DNA from: Arthrobacter cupressi
GTDB lineage: Bacteria; Actinomycetota; Actinomycetes; Actinomycetales; Micrococcaceae
DNA: 64,000 nucleotides
Direction: 5' to 3'
Assembly (NCBI RefSeq): GCF_900099975.1
Contig: NZ_FNEI01000001.1
Coordinates: forward strand, 62,001 to 126,000
Made by a program: the position numbers and the translations under genes. The notes beneath the pieces are model-generated. The model had not been told where the DNA came from. It made no database searches and saw only the letters and a program-made list of their open reading frames with translations. Below, in pieces: positions 19,469 to 26,772 of this stretch (position 1 is its first letter; the number at the start of each line of letters is the position of its first letter).

Positions 19469-20164
19469 ATGACGGATCTGATCGATACCACTGAGATGTA
19501 TCTTCGAACCATCTTGGAGCTCGAAGAAGAAGGCATCGTCGCTCTTCGCGCCCGGATCGCCGAACGCCTGCGGCACTCCGGTCCCACGGTTTCCCAGACG
19601 GTGGGCCGCATGGAGCGGGACGGGCTTGTGATCGTTTCCAATGACCGCCACCTTGAGCTCACGCCCACCGGCCGCAAGCGCGCCACCGAGGTCATGCGCA
19701 AGCACCGCCTCGCGGAACGGCTGCTCGCCGACGTCATCGGCCTGGACTGGGCCTACGTCCATGACGAAGCCTGCCGCTGGGAACACGTCATGAGCGAGCG
19801 CGTTGAGCGCAGGCTCTACGAACTCCTCGACCACCCCACCGAGTCCCCGTATGGAAATCCGATCCCGGGCCTTGAAGCGATCGGCGGGACTGCGGCGCAT
19901 CCCTTCGGCGACGGCGTGGTGAACCTCCTCCAGGCGATGGAAGCCTACGCCCCGGACGCCCGCGTTGTGGTCAGCCGCCTGGCCGAGCCCATCCAGGTTG
20001 AGCCGGAGCTGCTGCTCCAGCTGGACGAAGGTGGCATCCGCCCGGGCGCGCAGATCTCCTTGGCCCGGGCGGGGGAGTACATCTCAGTTCGTGTCCCCGG
20101 CATTGAGGGTGCGCTGGAGCTCCCTCCGGAGGTCGCGGCGCACGTCTTTGTGACCGTCGCCTGA
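19469..20164 (+). CDS. DtxR/IdeR-family metal-dependent transcriptional regulator
   Basis: 231 residues. The N-terminus 'DTTEMYLRTILELEEEG' and the winged helix with 'RLRHSGPTVSQTVGRMERDG' are the DtxR/IdeR DNA-binding domain; the dimerisation and metal-binding domain follows with 'HRLAERLLADVIGLDW', 'CRWEHVMSERVERRL' (the Cys and Glu-His metal ligands) and a C-terminal SH3-like domain. It would repress iron (or manganese) uptake genes when metal is plentiful. The ATG at 19469 gives the canonical start; the longer frame upstream is not used. About 100 bp upstream, 19356-19366 resembles the left half of a DtxR box (TTAGGCT core), but the right half is poor. Confidence 0.93.
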   Translation: MTDLIDTTEMYLRTILELEEEGIVALRARIAERLRHSGPTVSQTVGRMERDGLVIVSNDRHLELTPTGRKRATEVMRKHRLAERLLADVIGLDWAYVHDEACRWEHVMSERVERRLYELLDHPTESPYGNPIPGLEAIGGTAAHPFGDGVVNLLQAMEAYAPDARVVVSRLAEPIQVEPELLLQLDEGGIRPGAQISLARAGEYISVRVPGIEGALELPPEVAAHVFVTVA

Positions 20165-20245
20165 GCGCCGCGGGAAGATAACGAATTTATTACTGAGGGT
20201 GTTAATCACCTATAGTTGGGTACTAGCGCCGATACCAAAGCGTTA

Positions 20246-20470
20246 CCTGCTCCGGAGTCGAGCTCTGCCAGCGGAACAGGTGAATTAATCCGTTCATTGG
20301 CAGGGGCGGGGGAACCATCGTTGGTTGCCGGAAGGCAGCCTTGGGGTGAAGTCCGCACGGGAATGCAATGTTGCACAGTGTCCTTCCGGGGATAGCTCTG
20401 TGCCGCGTGCCTTTTCTGCGGGCCAGGTCTGTGAACTCTCTGACCTGAATCCGACAGCTAACCTCGCAGG
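20246..20470 (+). ncRNA. c-di-AMP (ydaO/yuaA) riboswitch, copy 1
   Basis: The leader of the M23 gene holds the conserved ydaO elements in order: CTCTGCCAGCGG, then GGCGGGGGAACCA (about 20304), CCTTGGGGTGAAGTC (about 20339), and the 3' block AATCCGACAGCTAACCTCGC, closing a P1 stem CCTGC/GCAGG (20246-20250 with 20466-20470). In Actinobacteria this class controls cell-wall hydrolases, and c-di-AMP binding turns expression off. A -10 TATAGT at 20211-20216 may be its promoter. Boundaries are approximate; recognition is by sequence memory. Confidence 0.9.
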
Positions 20471-20488
20471 CTTCCAGAGAGGAACCTT

Positions 20489-21310
20489 TTGACCACGCAG
20501 AACACCAGGGGCCGCAGGCGTGCGTCCGGCCCCGTTGCTGAGCTGCGGCCACGGGCCGTCGCAACGATCGAGCGGCCCCGTGATTCCCACCGTGAAGCCC
20601 GCACCCGCAGGAGCCCCCTGCAGCAGGTAGCCGACTTCGCCGCCGCGAGCGGAGTGGGTCAAAAGGCCGGCGTAGCACTTGCAGCCACCGGACTCATCAT
20701 GACCGTTGCCCTCCCGGGAACCGGCGCCATGACCGCGAGTTCCGAGGCTGGATCCCCGGGGACTGCGATGGCAGGTTCCCAGCCCGAGATCGCCGTTTCT
20801 GCCAGCGCCAAGGTCGACTTCAGCCGCATGGCCGTCTCCACCAAGGCCGACCCGGACGCGAAGCTCCGCCAGCTGCTCAGCGCGCAGTCCGCCGGCTCCG
20901 TGCAGGCCGCTTCTTCCAAGGGGACGCTGGGCGCTCCGCTGGCCAGCATGGTTTCCGTCTCGCCCTTCGGCTACCGGATAGACCCGTTCACGGGTGGCTA
21001 CGGCGAATTCCACCGCGGCCGCGACTTCGCGGCGCAGTGCGGCACCGAGGTCTACGCGGCGGCTTCCGGCAAGGTCACGTTCGCCGGTTGGCACCCCTAC
21101 GGCGGCGGCAACCGCGTGGTGATCGACCACGGCAACGGCCTGGAAACCACGTATAACCACCTGTCGTCCTTCAATGTCTCGGTCGGCCAGAGCGTCAACC
21201 GCGGCGATGTGGTTGCACTCAGCGGCACCACGGGCGCCTCCACCGGCTGCCACCTGCATTTCGAGGTCATGGTCAACGGCGACGTCGTCGAGCCGGATGG
21301 CTGGCTGTAG
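20489..21310 (+). CDS. M23 family peptidoglycan endopeptidase (LytM-like), secreted
   Basis: 273 residues. A basic N-terminus of about 55 residues precedes a hydrophobic export segment 'GVALAATGLIMTVALPG'. The C-terminal LytM domain (about 150-270) carries the zinc ligands: His and Asp in 'HRGRDFA' and the HxH of 'GCHLHFEVMVNG', with the usual 'VVIDHGNGLETTYNHL' core. It would cut peptide cross-links in the cell wall. The start is TTG at 20489 directly after AGAGAGGAA, just below the riboswitch P1 stem, so ligand binding could hide the ribosome site or end transcription. The next gene downstream has the same riboswitch class. Confidence 0.93.
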   Translation: MTTQNTRGRRRASGPVAELRPRAVATIERPRDSHREARTRRSPLQQVADFAAASGVGQKAGVALAATGLIMTVALPGTGAMTASSEAGSPGTAMAGSQPEIAVSASAKVDFSRMAVSTKADPDAKLRQLLSAQSAGSVQAASSKGTLGAPLASMVSVSPFGYRIDPFTGGYGEFHRGRDFAAQCGTEVYAAASGKVTFAGWHPYGGGNRVVIDHGNGLETTYNHLSSFNVSVGQSVNRGDVVALSGTTGASTGCHLHFEVMVNGDVVEPDGWL

Positions 21311-21338
21311 ACCCCGATCTGAGGGAGTTCTCTCGAAT

Positions 21339-21392
21339 GAATGTCACGTGCCGTGACCTGAATGTGACATTCGATCCGAATTGCTGTACCGT
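21339..21392 (+). promoter_or_regulatory. Promoter with nested palindromes for the NlpC/P60 gene
   Basis: A GTGACA -35 (21364-21369), 17-nt spacer and TACCGT -10 (21387-21392). Overlapping the -35 are a 9-bp inverted repeat GAATGTCAC (21339-21347)/GTGACATTC (21364-21372), a perfect GAATGTGACATTC palindrome (21360-21372), and GTCAC-N5-GTGAC (21343-21357). The expected transcript would begin at about 21399 with an 8-bp hairpin, GCATCAAC/GTTGATGC (21400-21424). The binding protein is unknown. Confidence 0.6.
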
Positions 21393-21432
21393 CTAAACCG
21401 CATCAACTTTTAGAGAGTTGATGCACTTGAGT

Positions 21433-21618
21433 GGATTGCCTAGCTCTGCCACTGCTCAAGGATCCGTTCGCAAAACATCGTCTGGCAGAGGCGGGGGACC
21501 CACTTCCGGTCATCTTCACGGTGGCCTTGGGGTTAAGTCGCAGATCATTTCCACCCGGAACTGCCCTGCGGCCGGATGACTCCCATCCGAATCCGACAGC
21601 TTACCTCGCGGGCATAGG
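21433..21618 (+). ncRNA. c-di-AMP (ydaO/yuaA) riboswitch, copy 2
   Basis: A second copy with the same blocks: GCTCTGCCACTGC, GGCGGGGGACCCA (about 21490), CCTTGGGGTTAAGTCGC (about 21525) and AATCCGACAGCTTACCTCGC, closed by TGCC/GGCA around 21437 and 21614. It lies in the leader of the NlpC/P60 gene, 14 bp before its GTG. It is shorter than copy 1 in the variable stems. Confidence 0.9.
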
Positions 21619-21631
21619 GAGAGGCCTCTAC

Positions 21632-22396
21632 GTGTCTTCACGCACTATTGCTGCGCGCCACCGTGCCGCAGCCCCCAAGACTGCACCGCTTGCCGTCATC
21701 GCCAAGTCCGTTGGCAACAATGCCGGCACCATGGGCCGCCAGGCGGCCGTTATCGCCGCCGCTTCCGGCCTGGTTCTGACCAGCGGAGTCGCCGCCAACG
21801 CCGCCGAGTCCAGCGTTGCCCGCGAATCCAGCGCCGCTTCCACCCTGGAAGTCCAGTCCGTCGCGCAGGCAAGCATCTCCGCCGGCTCCAGCGTCGCCAT
21901 CAAGTTCGAGCGCCCGGCCGTCAAGACCGTTGCCGCTCCGGTAGTGGAGGAAGCCCCCGTTGAGGTCCAGGAAGCTGAGGCTCCGGCCGCAGAAGCCGCG
22001 GCCCCGGCTGCCAAGCTTTCCGTGACCACCCAGGCTGCTGCCGCCCCGGCCACCAAGGTTGCCAGCGGCAAGGGTGCAGCGATCGCCGCTGCCGCCTACG
22101 CCCAGCTCGGCGTCGCCCAGGACTGCACCGCCCTGGCCAGCAACTCCCTGGCCGCTGTGGGGATCAACTTCCACGGCTGGCCGGCCGACTACCTGTCCCT
22201 CGGCCGCACCGTCAGCGCCGCGGAAGCCCAGCCCGGCGACCTGATCTACTACCAGAACGGCGGCATGGGCATGGCCCACATTGCTGTCTACGTCGGCAAC
22301 GGCATGGCCGTACACGGCGGCTGGAACGGCGGCACCACCGCCCTCTACAGCGCCAACGTGGGCTCCGGCCCGGTCTTCATCCGCGTCGGCGGCTGA
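21632..22396 (+). CDS. NlpC/P60 family cell-wall hydrolase, secreted
   Basis: 254 residues from the GTG at 21632; the longer open frame to 21431 runs through the riboswitch and is rejected. The N-terminus is basic, then a signal-like helix 'RQAAVIAAASGLVLTSGVAA'. A long Ala/Val/Glu/Pro-rich spacer (about 60-140) leads to the NlpC/P60 domain: catalytic Cys in 'VAQDCTALASNSL', His in 'GMAHIAVYVGNG' and the third polar residue in 'VHGGW'. It would split D-glutamyl-meso-diaminopimelate or similar bonds in peptidoglycan. The spacer has no LysM or SH3 motif that I can see. Terminated by a strong hairpin. Confidence 0.92.
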   Translation: MSSRTIAARHRAAAPKTAPLAVIAKSVGNNAGTMGRQAAVIAAASGLVLTSGVAANAAESSVARESSAASTLEVQSVAQASISAGSSVAIKFERPAVKTVAAPVVEEAPVEVQEAEAPAAEAAAPAAKLSVTTQAAAAPATKVASGKGAAIAAAAYAQLGVAQDCTALASNSLAAVGINFHGWPADYLSLGRTVSAAEAQPGDLIYYQNGGMGMAHIAVYVGNGMAVHGGWNGGTTALYSANVGSGPVFIRVGG

Positions 22397-22411
22397 TTTC
22401 CCTTCTTCGTG

Positions 22412-22447
22412 CACGAGCCCCCAGGTCATTGACCTGTGGGGCTCGTG
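22412..22447 (+). terminator. Hairpin terminator after the NlpC/P60 gene
   Basis: Stem CACGAGCCCC (22412-22421) with GGGGCTCGTG (22438-22447), extended inside by AGGTC/GACCT around an ATT loop. It begins 16 bp after the stop codon. No long T-tract follows. The remaining sequence to 22679 holds no gene that I can support. Confidence 0.75.
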
Positions 22448-22679
22448 GCGTTAAGCACCGGCTTCGCGCGGCTAACGCCCGCTGTCCAGCCGTCCGGAAG
22501 GGCCGTCCGTTACGTGGCCGGCACATGAACTTTTGACGACATGCGCCGGGTTTGATAGTGCGGATTCGTTGATCCGGGCATTGCATGTTTACTCTTGAGG
22601 TGTCGATCCACAGCCCGTACAAGCAGAGGGCAGCCGGCCCTCGTGCCCCTGACGGGTGCGGCCGTGAAGAGGTACGTGC

Positions 22680-23180
22680 ATGCGCACACTCGTTCTGAAT
22701 GCTGGATATGAACCGCTGGCGGTAGTTACCTTCCGCCGGGCGCTGGTCCTTGTGCTCACCGGAAAAGCGAGCGTAGTGGCCGAAGGCGACGAGCCTGTCG
22801 TCGGGCCACGGGAGATTCTCGGACGTCCGTCCGTGATCCTCCTCAACCGCTACATCCGGCCACGGTACAACAGGATCACCGCGGTCACCCGCCGTGGCGT
22901 GCTGCGCCGCGACGGACACCGTTGCGCCTATTGCGGGAAGACAGCCCACACCATTGACCACGTCCACCCCAAATCCAGGGGCGGCGCGGATTCCTGGGAA
23001 AACCTGGTGGCGGCGTGCCTGCGCTGCAACAACGCCAAGAGTGACCACACACCGGCCGAGATGGGCTGGAAGCTGCGTTTCACTCCGGCGGCGCCCACCG
23101 GGACCATCTGGCAGATCAAGGAGCTAGAGAAACCTGCTCCTGACTGGGACCCTTTCCTGTTGCCTGAATCGGCAGCCTGA
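22680..23180 (+). CDS. HNH endonuclease family protein
   Basis: 166 residues. An N-terminal domain 'RTLVLNAGYEPLAVVTFRRA' common to actinobacterial HNH proteins precedes the nuclease core: 'CAYCG' and 'CLRCN' zinc pairs frame the H-N-H residues in 'TIDHVHPKSRGG' and 'WENLVAACLRCNNAKSD'. It should cut or nick nucleic acid with a beta-beta-alpha-metal site. The family is very common and stand-alone in these genomes, so it is not evidence for a phage or homing element. A GAAGAGG ribosome site precedes the ATG. Confidence 0.9.
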   Translation: MRTLVLNAGYEPLAVVTFRRALVLVLTGKASVVAEGDEPVVGPREILGRPSVILLNRYIRPRYNRITAVTRRGVLRRDGHRCAYCGKTAHTIDHVHPKSRGGADSWENLVAACLRCNNAKSDHTPAEMGWKLRFTPAAPTGTIWQIKELEKPAPDWDPFLLPESAA

Positions 23181-23234
23181 CGCGGGCGTGTGCCTGCTGC
23201 CCTTGGCAGCGGGCGCGGCCGGTAGTCTGGGCGG

Positions 23235-23837
23235 GTGGAATTCGACGCGGTGATTCTTGCGGGAGGCAGGTCCTCCCGCCTTGGCGGTGTGCCCAAGTCC
23301 GGATTGGTGTACGACGGCGCCACCCTCCTTGAGCGGGCAGTCGCCGCAGCGCGCGGCGCCGGTGCGCTCGTCGTCGTCGGGCCCCGTCCGGACGCACTGC
23401 CGGCCGGTGCGCTGACCGTCCGCGAGGACCCGCCCTTCGCGGGGCCCGCCGCGGCCATCGCCGCCGGACTGGACGAACTGGAGCGCAGCGGAAGGCCGCC
23501 GGCCCCCTGGGTCCTCGTGCTGGCCTGCGACATGCCCCATGCCGCCGCCGCCGTCCCGGTGCTGCTTGCCGCCCTCGACGCAGAGCCGGAGGCGGACGGA
23601 GTGTTGGGGTTGTCGGCGGACGGCAGGAAACAGCCGCTCCTGGCCGTTTACAGCACCGCGGCCCTGCACCGCGGCGTGCGGGAACGGGCGCAGGCAGGCA
23701 CCTTAACGAATGCCCCGGTGTTCAGCCTGCTTGCTAGTCTTGATTTGCTGACCGCAGCTGTCCCCGAACACGCCGCCGACGACGTGGATACCTGGGACGA
23801 TGCCGCTGCGCTCGGCGTGCACGGCGGCCCGTCGTGA
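23235..23837 (+). CDS. mobA: Molybdenum cofactor guanylyltransferase (MobA-like)
   Basis: 200 residues. The nucleotidyltransferase signature 'DAVILAGGRSSRLGGVPKS' opens the protein, and 'LVLACDMPHAAAAV' gives the metal-binding Asp. It would attach GMP to molybdopterin to make the guanine dinucleotide cofactor. The start is GTG at 23235, 6 nt after a TAGTCT -10 box, so it is probably leaderless. The next genes are a DUF6457 protein and moeA, which supports the cofactor role. It is slightly degenerate at the C-terminus compared with enterobacterial MobA. Confidence 0.88.
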   Translation: MEFDAVILAGGRSSRLGGVPKSGLVYDGATLLERAVAAARGAGALVVVGPRPDALPAGALTVREDPPFAGPAAAIAAGLDELERSGRPPAPWVLVLACDMPHAAAAVPVLLAALDAEPEADGVLGLSADGRKQPLLAVYSTAALHRGVRERAQAGTLTNAPVFSLLASLDLLTAAVPEHAADDVDTWDDAAALGVHGGPS

Positions 23838-23867
23838 CACCAGCTGCACCGGACTTGGAGGCGAATC

Positions 23868-24200
23868 GTGAAGAACCAGGAAGAAACCCTCGAAGAATGG
23901 TGCAGGACCCTGCTTCAGGCCTTTGAGCTCGAAGACACCCAGATCGATATTGACGGCGTGCTGTCCCTTGCCGGCGTCGCCGCCCACTCCGTGGTGCGCC
24001 CCGCCGCCCCGCTGACCACCTTCGTGGCGGGCCTTGCCGCCGGCCTCGCCGCAGGTTCCGGCCAGGCGGACCAGAAGACGTCCATGGACGCCGCGATGGC
24101 CCTGGCCCGCAAACTCTCCAAGGAATACACGGCCGCGGAACCCGGCACCGCCGAGTCCGGCGCTGTTGGATCGGGCACCGCGGAGACCGACGCCGGATGA
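23868..24200 (+). CDS. DUF6457 family protein, molybdenum-cofactor operon
   Basis: 110 residues from the GTG at 23868. An acidic helical start 'EETLEEWCRTLLQAFELED' is followed by 'DGVLSLAGVAAHSVVRPAAPLTTFVAGLAAGLAAG', and a variable Ala/Glu/Gly-rich tail. From memory this small family (DUF6457) is found between mobA and moeA in Actinobacteria; its function is unknown. It overlaps moeA by 4 bp (ATGA, 24197-24200), so the two are coupled and presumably act in the same step. The helix around residues 48-62 is hydrophobic but probably packs inside the protein. Confidence 0.78.
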   Translation: MKNQEETLEEWCRTLLQAFELEDTQIDIDGVLSLAGVAAHSVVRPAAPLTTFVAGLAAGLAAGSGQADQKTSMDAAMALARKLSKEYTAAEPGTAESGAVGSGTAETDAG

Positions 24201-25525
24201 CGGCTGCCGAGGCCACGCACGACCACGGCCACCTGGACCATCTCTGGGACGAAGCCCGGCAACTCGCCTTCGACAGCGCATCCCCGATCCCCGCCGGACC
24301 CGTCCCGCTGGCCGATGCGCTGGGCCGCACCCTCGCCGAGGACGTCCTCGCCCGCCAGGACCTCCCGCACTACGCCTCATCGGCCATGGACGGCTGGGCC
24401 GTCAACGGAAGCGGCCCCTGGATCCTCGCCGAGCCCGGCCAGCGCCTCGCGCCGCACCAGGCGAGCCTCATCGTCACCGGCGGCCTGATCCCGCCCGGCG
24501 CCAAGGCCGTGCTGCGCAGCGAAAGCGGCGTGATCACCACCGACGACGACGGCCTGCCGGTCCTCGCGCTCGGCGGCGGCGCGAAACCGGGGGAGCCCCG
24601 CAATGGCCAGCACATCCGCCGGGCCGGCGAAGAGGCTGCGGAGGGGGAGGTCCTCATCGCGGCCGGAACGGTCCTCAACCCGGCGCACCTTGCAGTGGCC
24701 GCGCTGGCCGGCTGCGACGAACTCACCGTCCTCGGCAAACCCATGGTCAAGTTCCTGTACACCGGTTCGGAGGTCGTCACCGAAGGGGTGCCCGTGCCCG
24801 GCCAGGTGCGGGACACGTTCGGCCCCCAGTTGGCCGCCGTCGTCGAACTCCTGGGCGGCCTCCGCGGCGGCCAGGCGAGGGCGGGCGACTCGTATGAGGA
24901 ATGGCTCGACGCCCTCCGGGAAGGCGAGCCATTCCCGGAGACGGCACCGGCCGACGTCGTCATCACCACTGGCGGAACCGGGCGCTCGGGCACGGACCAC
25001 CTGCGCAAGGCCGTCGCGGAACTGGGCGGGCGGCTGCTGATCGACGGCATCGCGATGCGTCCGGGGCACCCGGCCGTGCTGGCCGAACTGCCCGACGGCC
25101 GGTTCGTGCTCGGCCTGCCGGGAAACCCGCTCGCCGCGATGATGGCGCTGTTCACCGTCGGGGGGCCGTTGCTGGCGGCCCTTGGCCACGGCAGCCTGGA
25201 CGAGGTGGGCGAGGTTCCGTGCGGAGCCACGCTCGACCCCATGCCGGGCCGCACGCGCCTGATACCGTTCAAGTTCGTCTATGGCCTCGCCTCGCCGGCC
25301 CAGCACGCCGGCTCCGGCATGATGCGCGGCCTGGCCGGCGCGGACGGCGTGATGGTGGTGCCCCCGCATGGCGTCCAGCTCGGGGCGCCGGTGCCGGCGT
25401 TCCCCCTGCCGTGGGGCCCGCCCCTTCCGGCGACGAAGGCCCCGGACGAGAAGCCGCGGAAGGCCGCGAAGCCGGCGCGCAAGGCCCAGTCGGGCCCGGT
25501 GGACTGGAGCGCCCTGGACGACTGA
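24197..25525 (+). CDS. moeA: Molybdopterin molybdenumtransferase MoeA
   Basis: 442 residues. Domains in order: 'LADALGRTLAEDVLA' and 'DLPHYASSAMDGWAV' (the MoeA N-terminal motif), the domain with 'TGGLIPPGAKAVL', the catalytic MoCF-binding core 'DVVITTGGTGRSGTDHLRKA' and 'VLGLPGNPLAAMMALF', and the C-terminal beta barrel. It inserts molybdate into adenylated molybdopterin. The C-terminus ends in an added Lys/Ala/Pro-rich tail of about 30 residues. It overlaps the DUF6457 gene by 4 bp. fdhD follows 174 bp downstream. Confidence 0.93.
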   Translation: MTAAEATHDHGHLDHLWDEARQLAFDSASPIPAGPVPLADALGRTLAEDVLARQDLPHYASSAMDGWAVNGSGPWILAEPGQRLAPHQASLIVTGGLIPPGAKAVLRSESGVITTDDDGLPVLALGGGAKPGEPRNGQHIRRAGEEAAEGEVLIAAGTVLNPAHLAVAALAGCDELTVLGKPMVKFLYTGSEVVTEGVPVPGQVRDTFGPQLAAVVELLGGLRGGQARAGDSYEEWLDALREGEPFPETAPADVVITTGGTGRSGTDHLRKAVAELGGRLLIDGIAMRPGHPAVLAELPDGRFVLGLPGNPLAAMMALFTVGGPLLAALGHGSLDEVGEVPCGATLDPMPGRTRLIPFKFVYGLASPAQHAGSGMMRGLAGADGVMVVPPHGVQLGAPVPAFPLPWGPPLPATKAPDEKPRKAAKPARKAQSGPVDWSALDD

Positions 25526-25699
25526 ACGGGCCCCGGGCCGCATGGATGCTCCAATGTGTGCCCGGATGCCGGGCACCAAGTGGCATCGCACCCCCGCGCT
25601 TGTCATGATGGTCACAGGAACAGGCATGCTCCACAGCTGGACATCATGGTCATCGTGGTCCGCTTCATCAAGCATGCAACAACAGTGGAGGGCAGCTGA

Positions 25700-26572
25700 A
25701 TGGGACGCGTGACCCAGCGCCGCAAGGTACATAAGTTCGTCTTGGACGGCTCCGCACAGGCCGCCGAGCACCCCGTCCGGTACCGGGAGGACGTGCTCGC
25801 CGTCGAGGAACCGCTGGAGATCCGGCTCGGCCGGATGTCCTTCTCCGTCACCATGCGCACCCCCGGCGACGACTTCGACCTGGTTGCCGGTTTCCTGGTG
25901 TCCGAGGGCGTGATCTGGGACGCCGCCCAGCTGGTTTCCCTGCGCTTCTGCGCCGGCGAGGACGAGGACGGCGTGCAGACCTTCAATGTGGTGGAAGCGC
26001 AGTTGCGGCCCGACGTCGTCCTGCCGGACACCGGGCGCAACGTCTACACCTCAAGTTCCTGCGGGATCTGCGGCACCGATTCGATCGAGGCAGTGCGCAA
26101 GACCCTGCGCCACGACACCGCCGACGACGGCCTGCGGCTCCCGGTGGAGACAGTCGCCGCCCTGCCGGACCGGCTCCGCGAAGCCCAGGCCGTGTTCGAC
26201 AAGACCGGCGGCGTGCATGCGGCCGGGCTGTTCCGGATCGGGGACGACGGGTCCGCCGAACTCTTGTGCCTCCGCGAGGACGTCGGCCGGCACAATGCGG
26301 TCGACAAGGTGGTCGGATGGGCCTTGCGCGAAGGCAAACTTCCCCTGTCCGGTACGGTGCTGCAGGTATCCGGGCGCGCCTCCTTCGAACTGGTGCAGAA
26401 GGCCGCCCTGGCCGGCATCCCGGTGCTTGCCGCGGTCAGCGCACCGTCCAGCCTGGCCGTGCAGCTCGCCGAGGAAACCGGCGTGACCCTGGTGGGCTTC
26501 AGCCGCCGCACCAGCCTGAACGTGTACGCGGGAAGCGAGCGGCTCCTGAGTGGTGCGCAGTCCCCGGCCTAA
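25700..26572 (+). CDS. fdhD: Formate dehydrogenase accessory sulfurtransferase FdhD
   Basis: 290 residues. The cysteine motif 'SSCGICGTDSIEAV' (Cys-x2-Cys) is the sulfur-carrying site that FdhD uses to pass sulfur from a cysteine desulfurase to the molybdenum cofactor of formate dehydrogenase. Other family motifs are 'MRTPGDDFDLVAGFLVSEG' and 'CLREDVGRHNAVDKVVGWA'. The start is the ATG at 25700 after a GGAGGGC site. It belongs with mobA and moeA functionally, but no formate dehydrogenase gene is in the window. The 174 bp before it hold nothing I can name. Confidence 0.94.
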   Translation: MGRVTQRRKVHKFVLDGSAQAAEHPVRYREDVLAVEEPLEIRLGRMSFSVTMRTPGDDFDLVAGFLVSEGVIWDAAQLVSLRFCAGEDEDGVQTFNVVEAQLRPDVVLPDTGRNVYTSSSCGICGTDSIEAVRKTLRHDTADDGLRLPVETVAALPDRLREAQAVFDKTGGVHAAGLFRIGDDGSAELLCLREDVGRHNAVDKVVGWALREGKLPLSGTVLQVSGRASFELVQKAALAGIPVLAAVSAPSSLAVQLAEETGVTLVGFSRRTSLNVYAGSERLLSGAQSPA

Positions 26573-26619
26573 CCGCGGTGGAACGGCGCAGACACAGCGC
26601 AGGGAGAGTCGGCAATCAC

Positions 26620-26648
26620 TTGGCGATTGGCCTCAGACGACGTAGATT
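26620..26648 (+). promoter_or_regulatory. Promoter for the alpha-mannosidase gene
   Basis: TTGGCG (26620-26625), 17-nt spacer, TAGATT (26643-26648). Transcription would start near 26655, leaving about 118 nt of leader before the TTG start at 26773. Confidence 0.6.
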
Positions 26649-26772
26649 TTTATCCATCGATTGGAAGCGCCGTCCGCGAGGGACAGCATTGTCCGCACCA
26701 TACCAAGCCTGCTTTCCATTGCGGCTTACGGCCCGGCCGTGAAATGACGGCGGGGCGCTAGGGGGATCTGAA

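Noticed and set aside
21431-21631. N-terminal extension of the NlpC/P60 protein
   Set aside because: The open frame runs through the conserved riboswitch core and would place the signal peptide over 90 residues inside the protein.
22680-23180. HNH gene as a sign of a phage or homing element
   Set aside because: The protein matches the widespread stand-alone actinobacterial HNH family, and no phage, intron or integrase features surround it.
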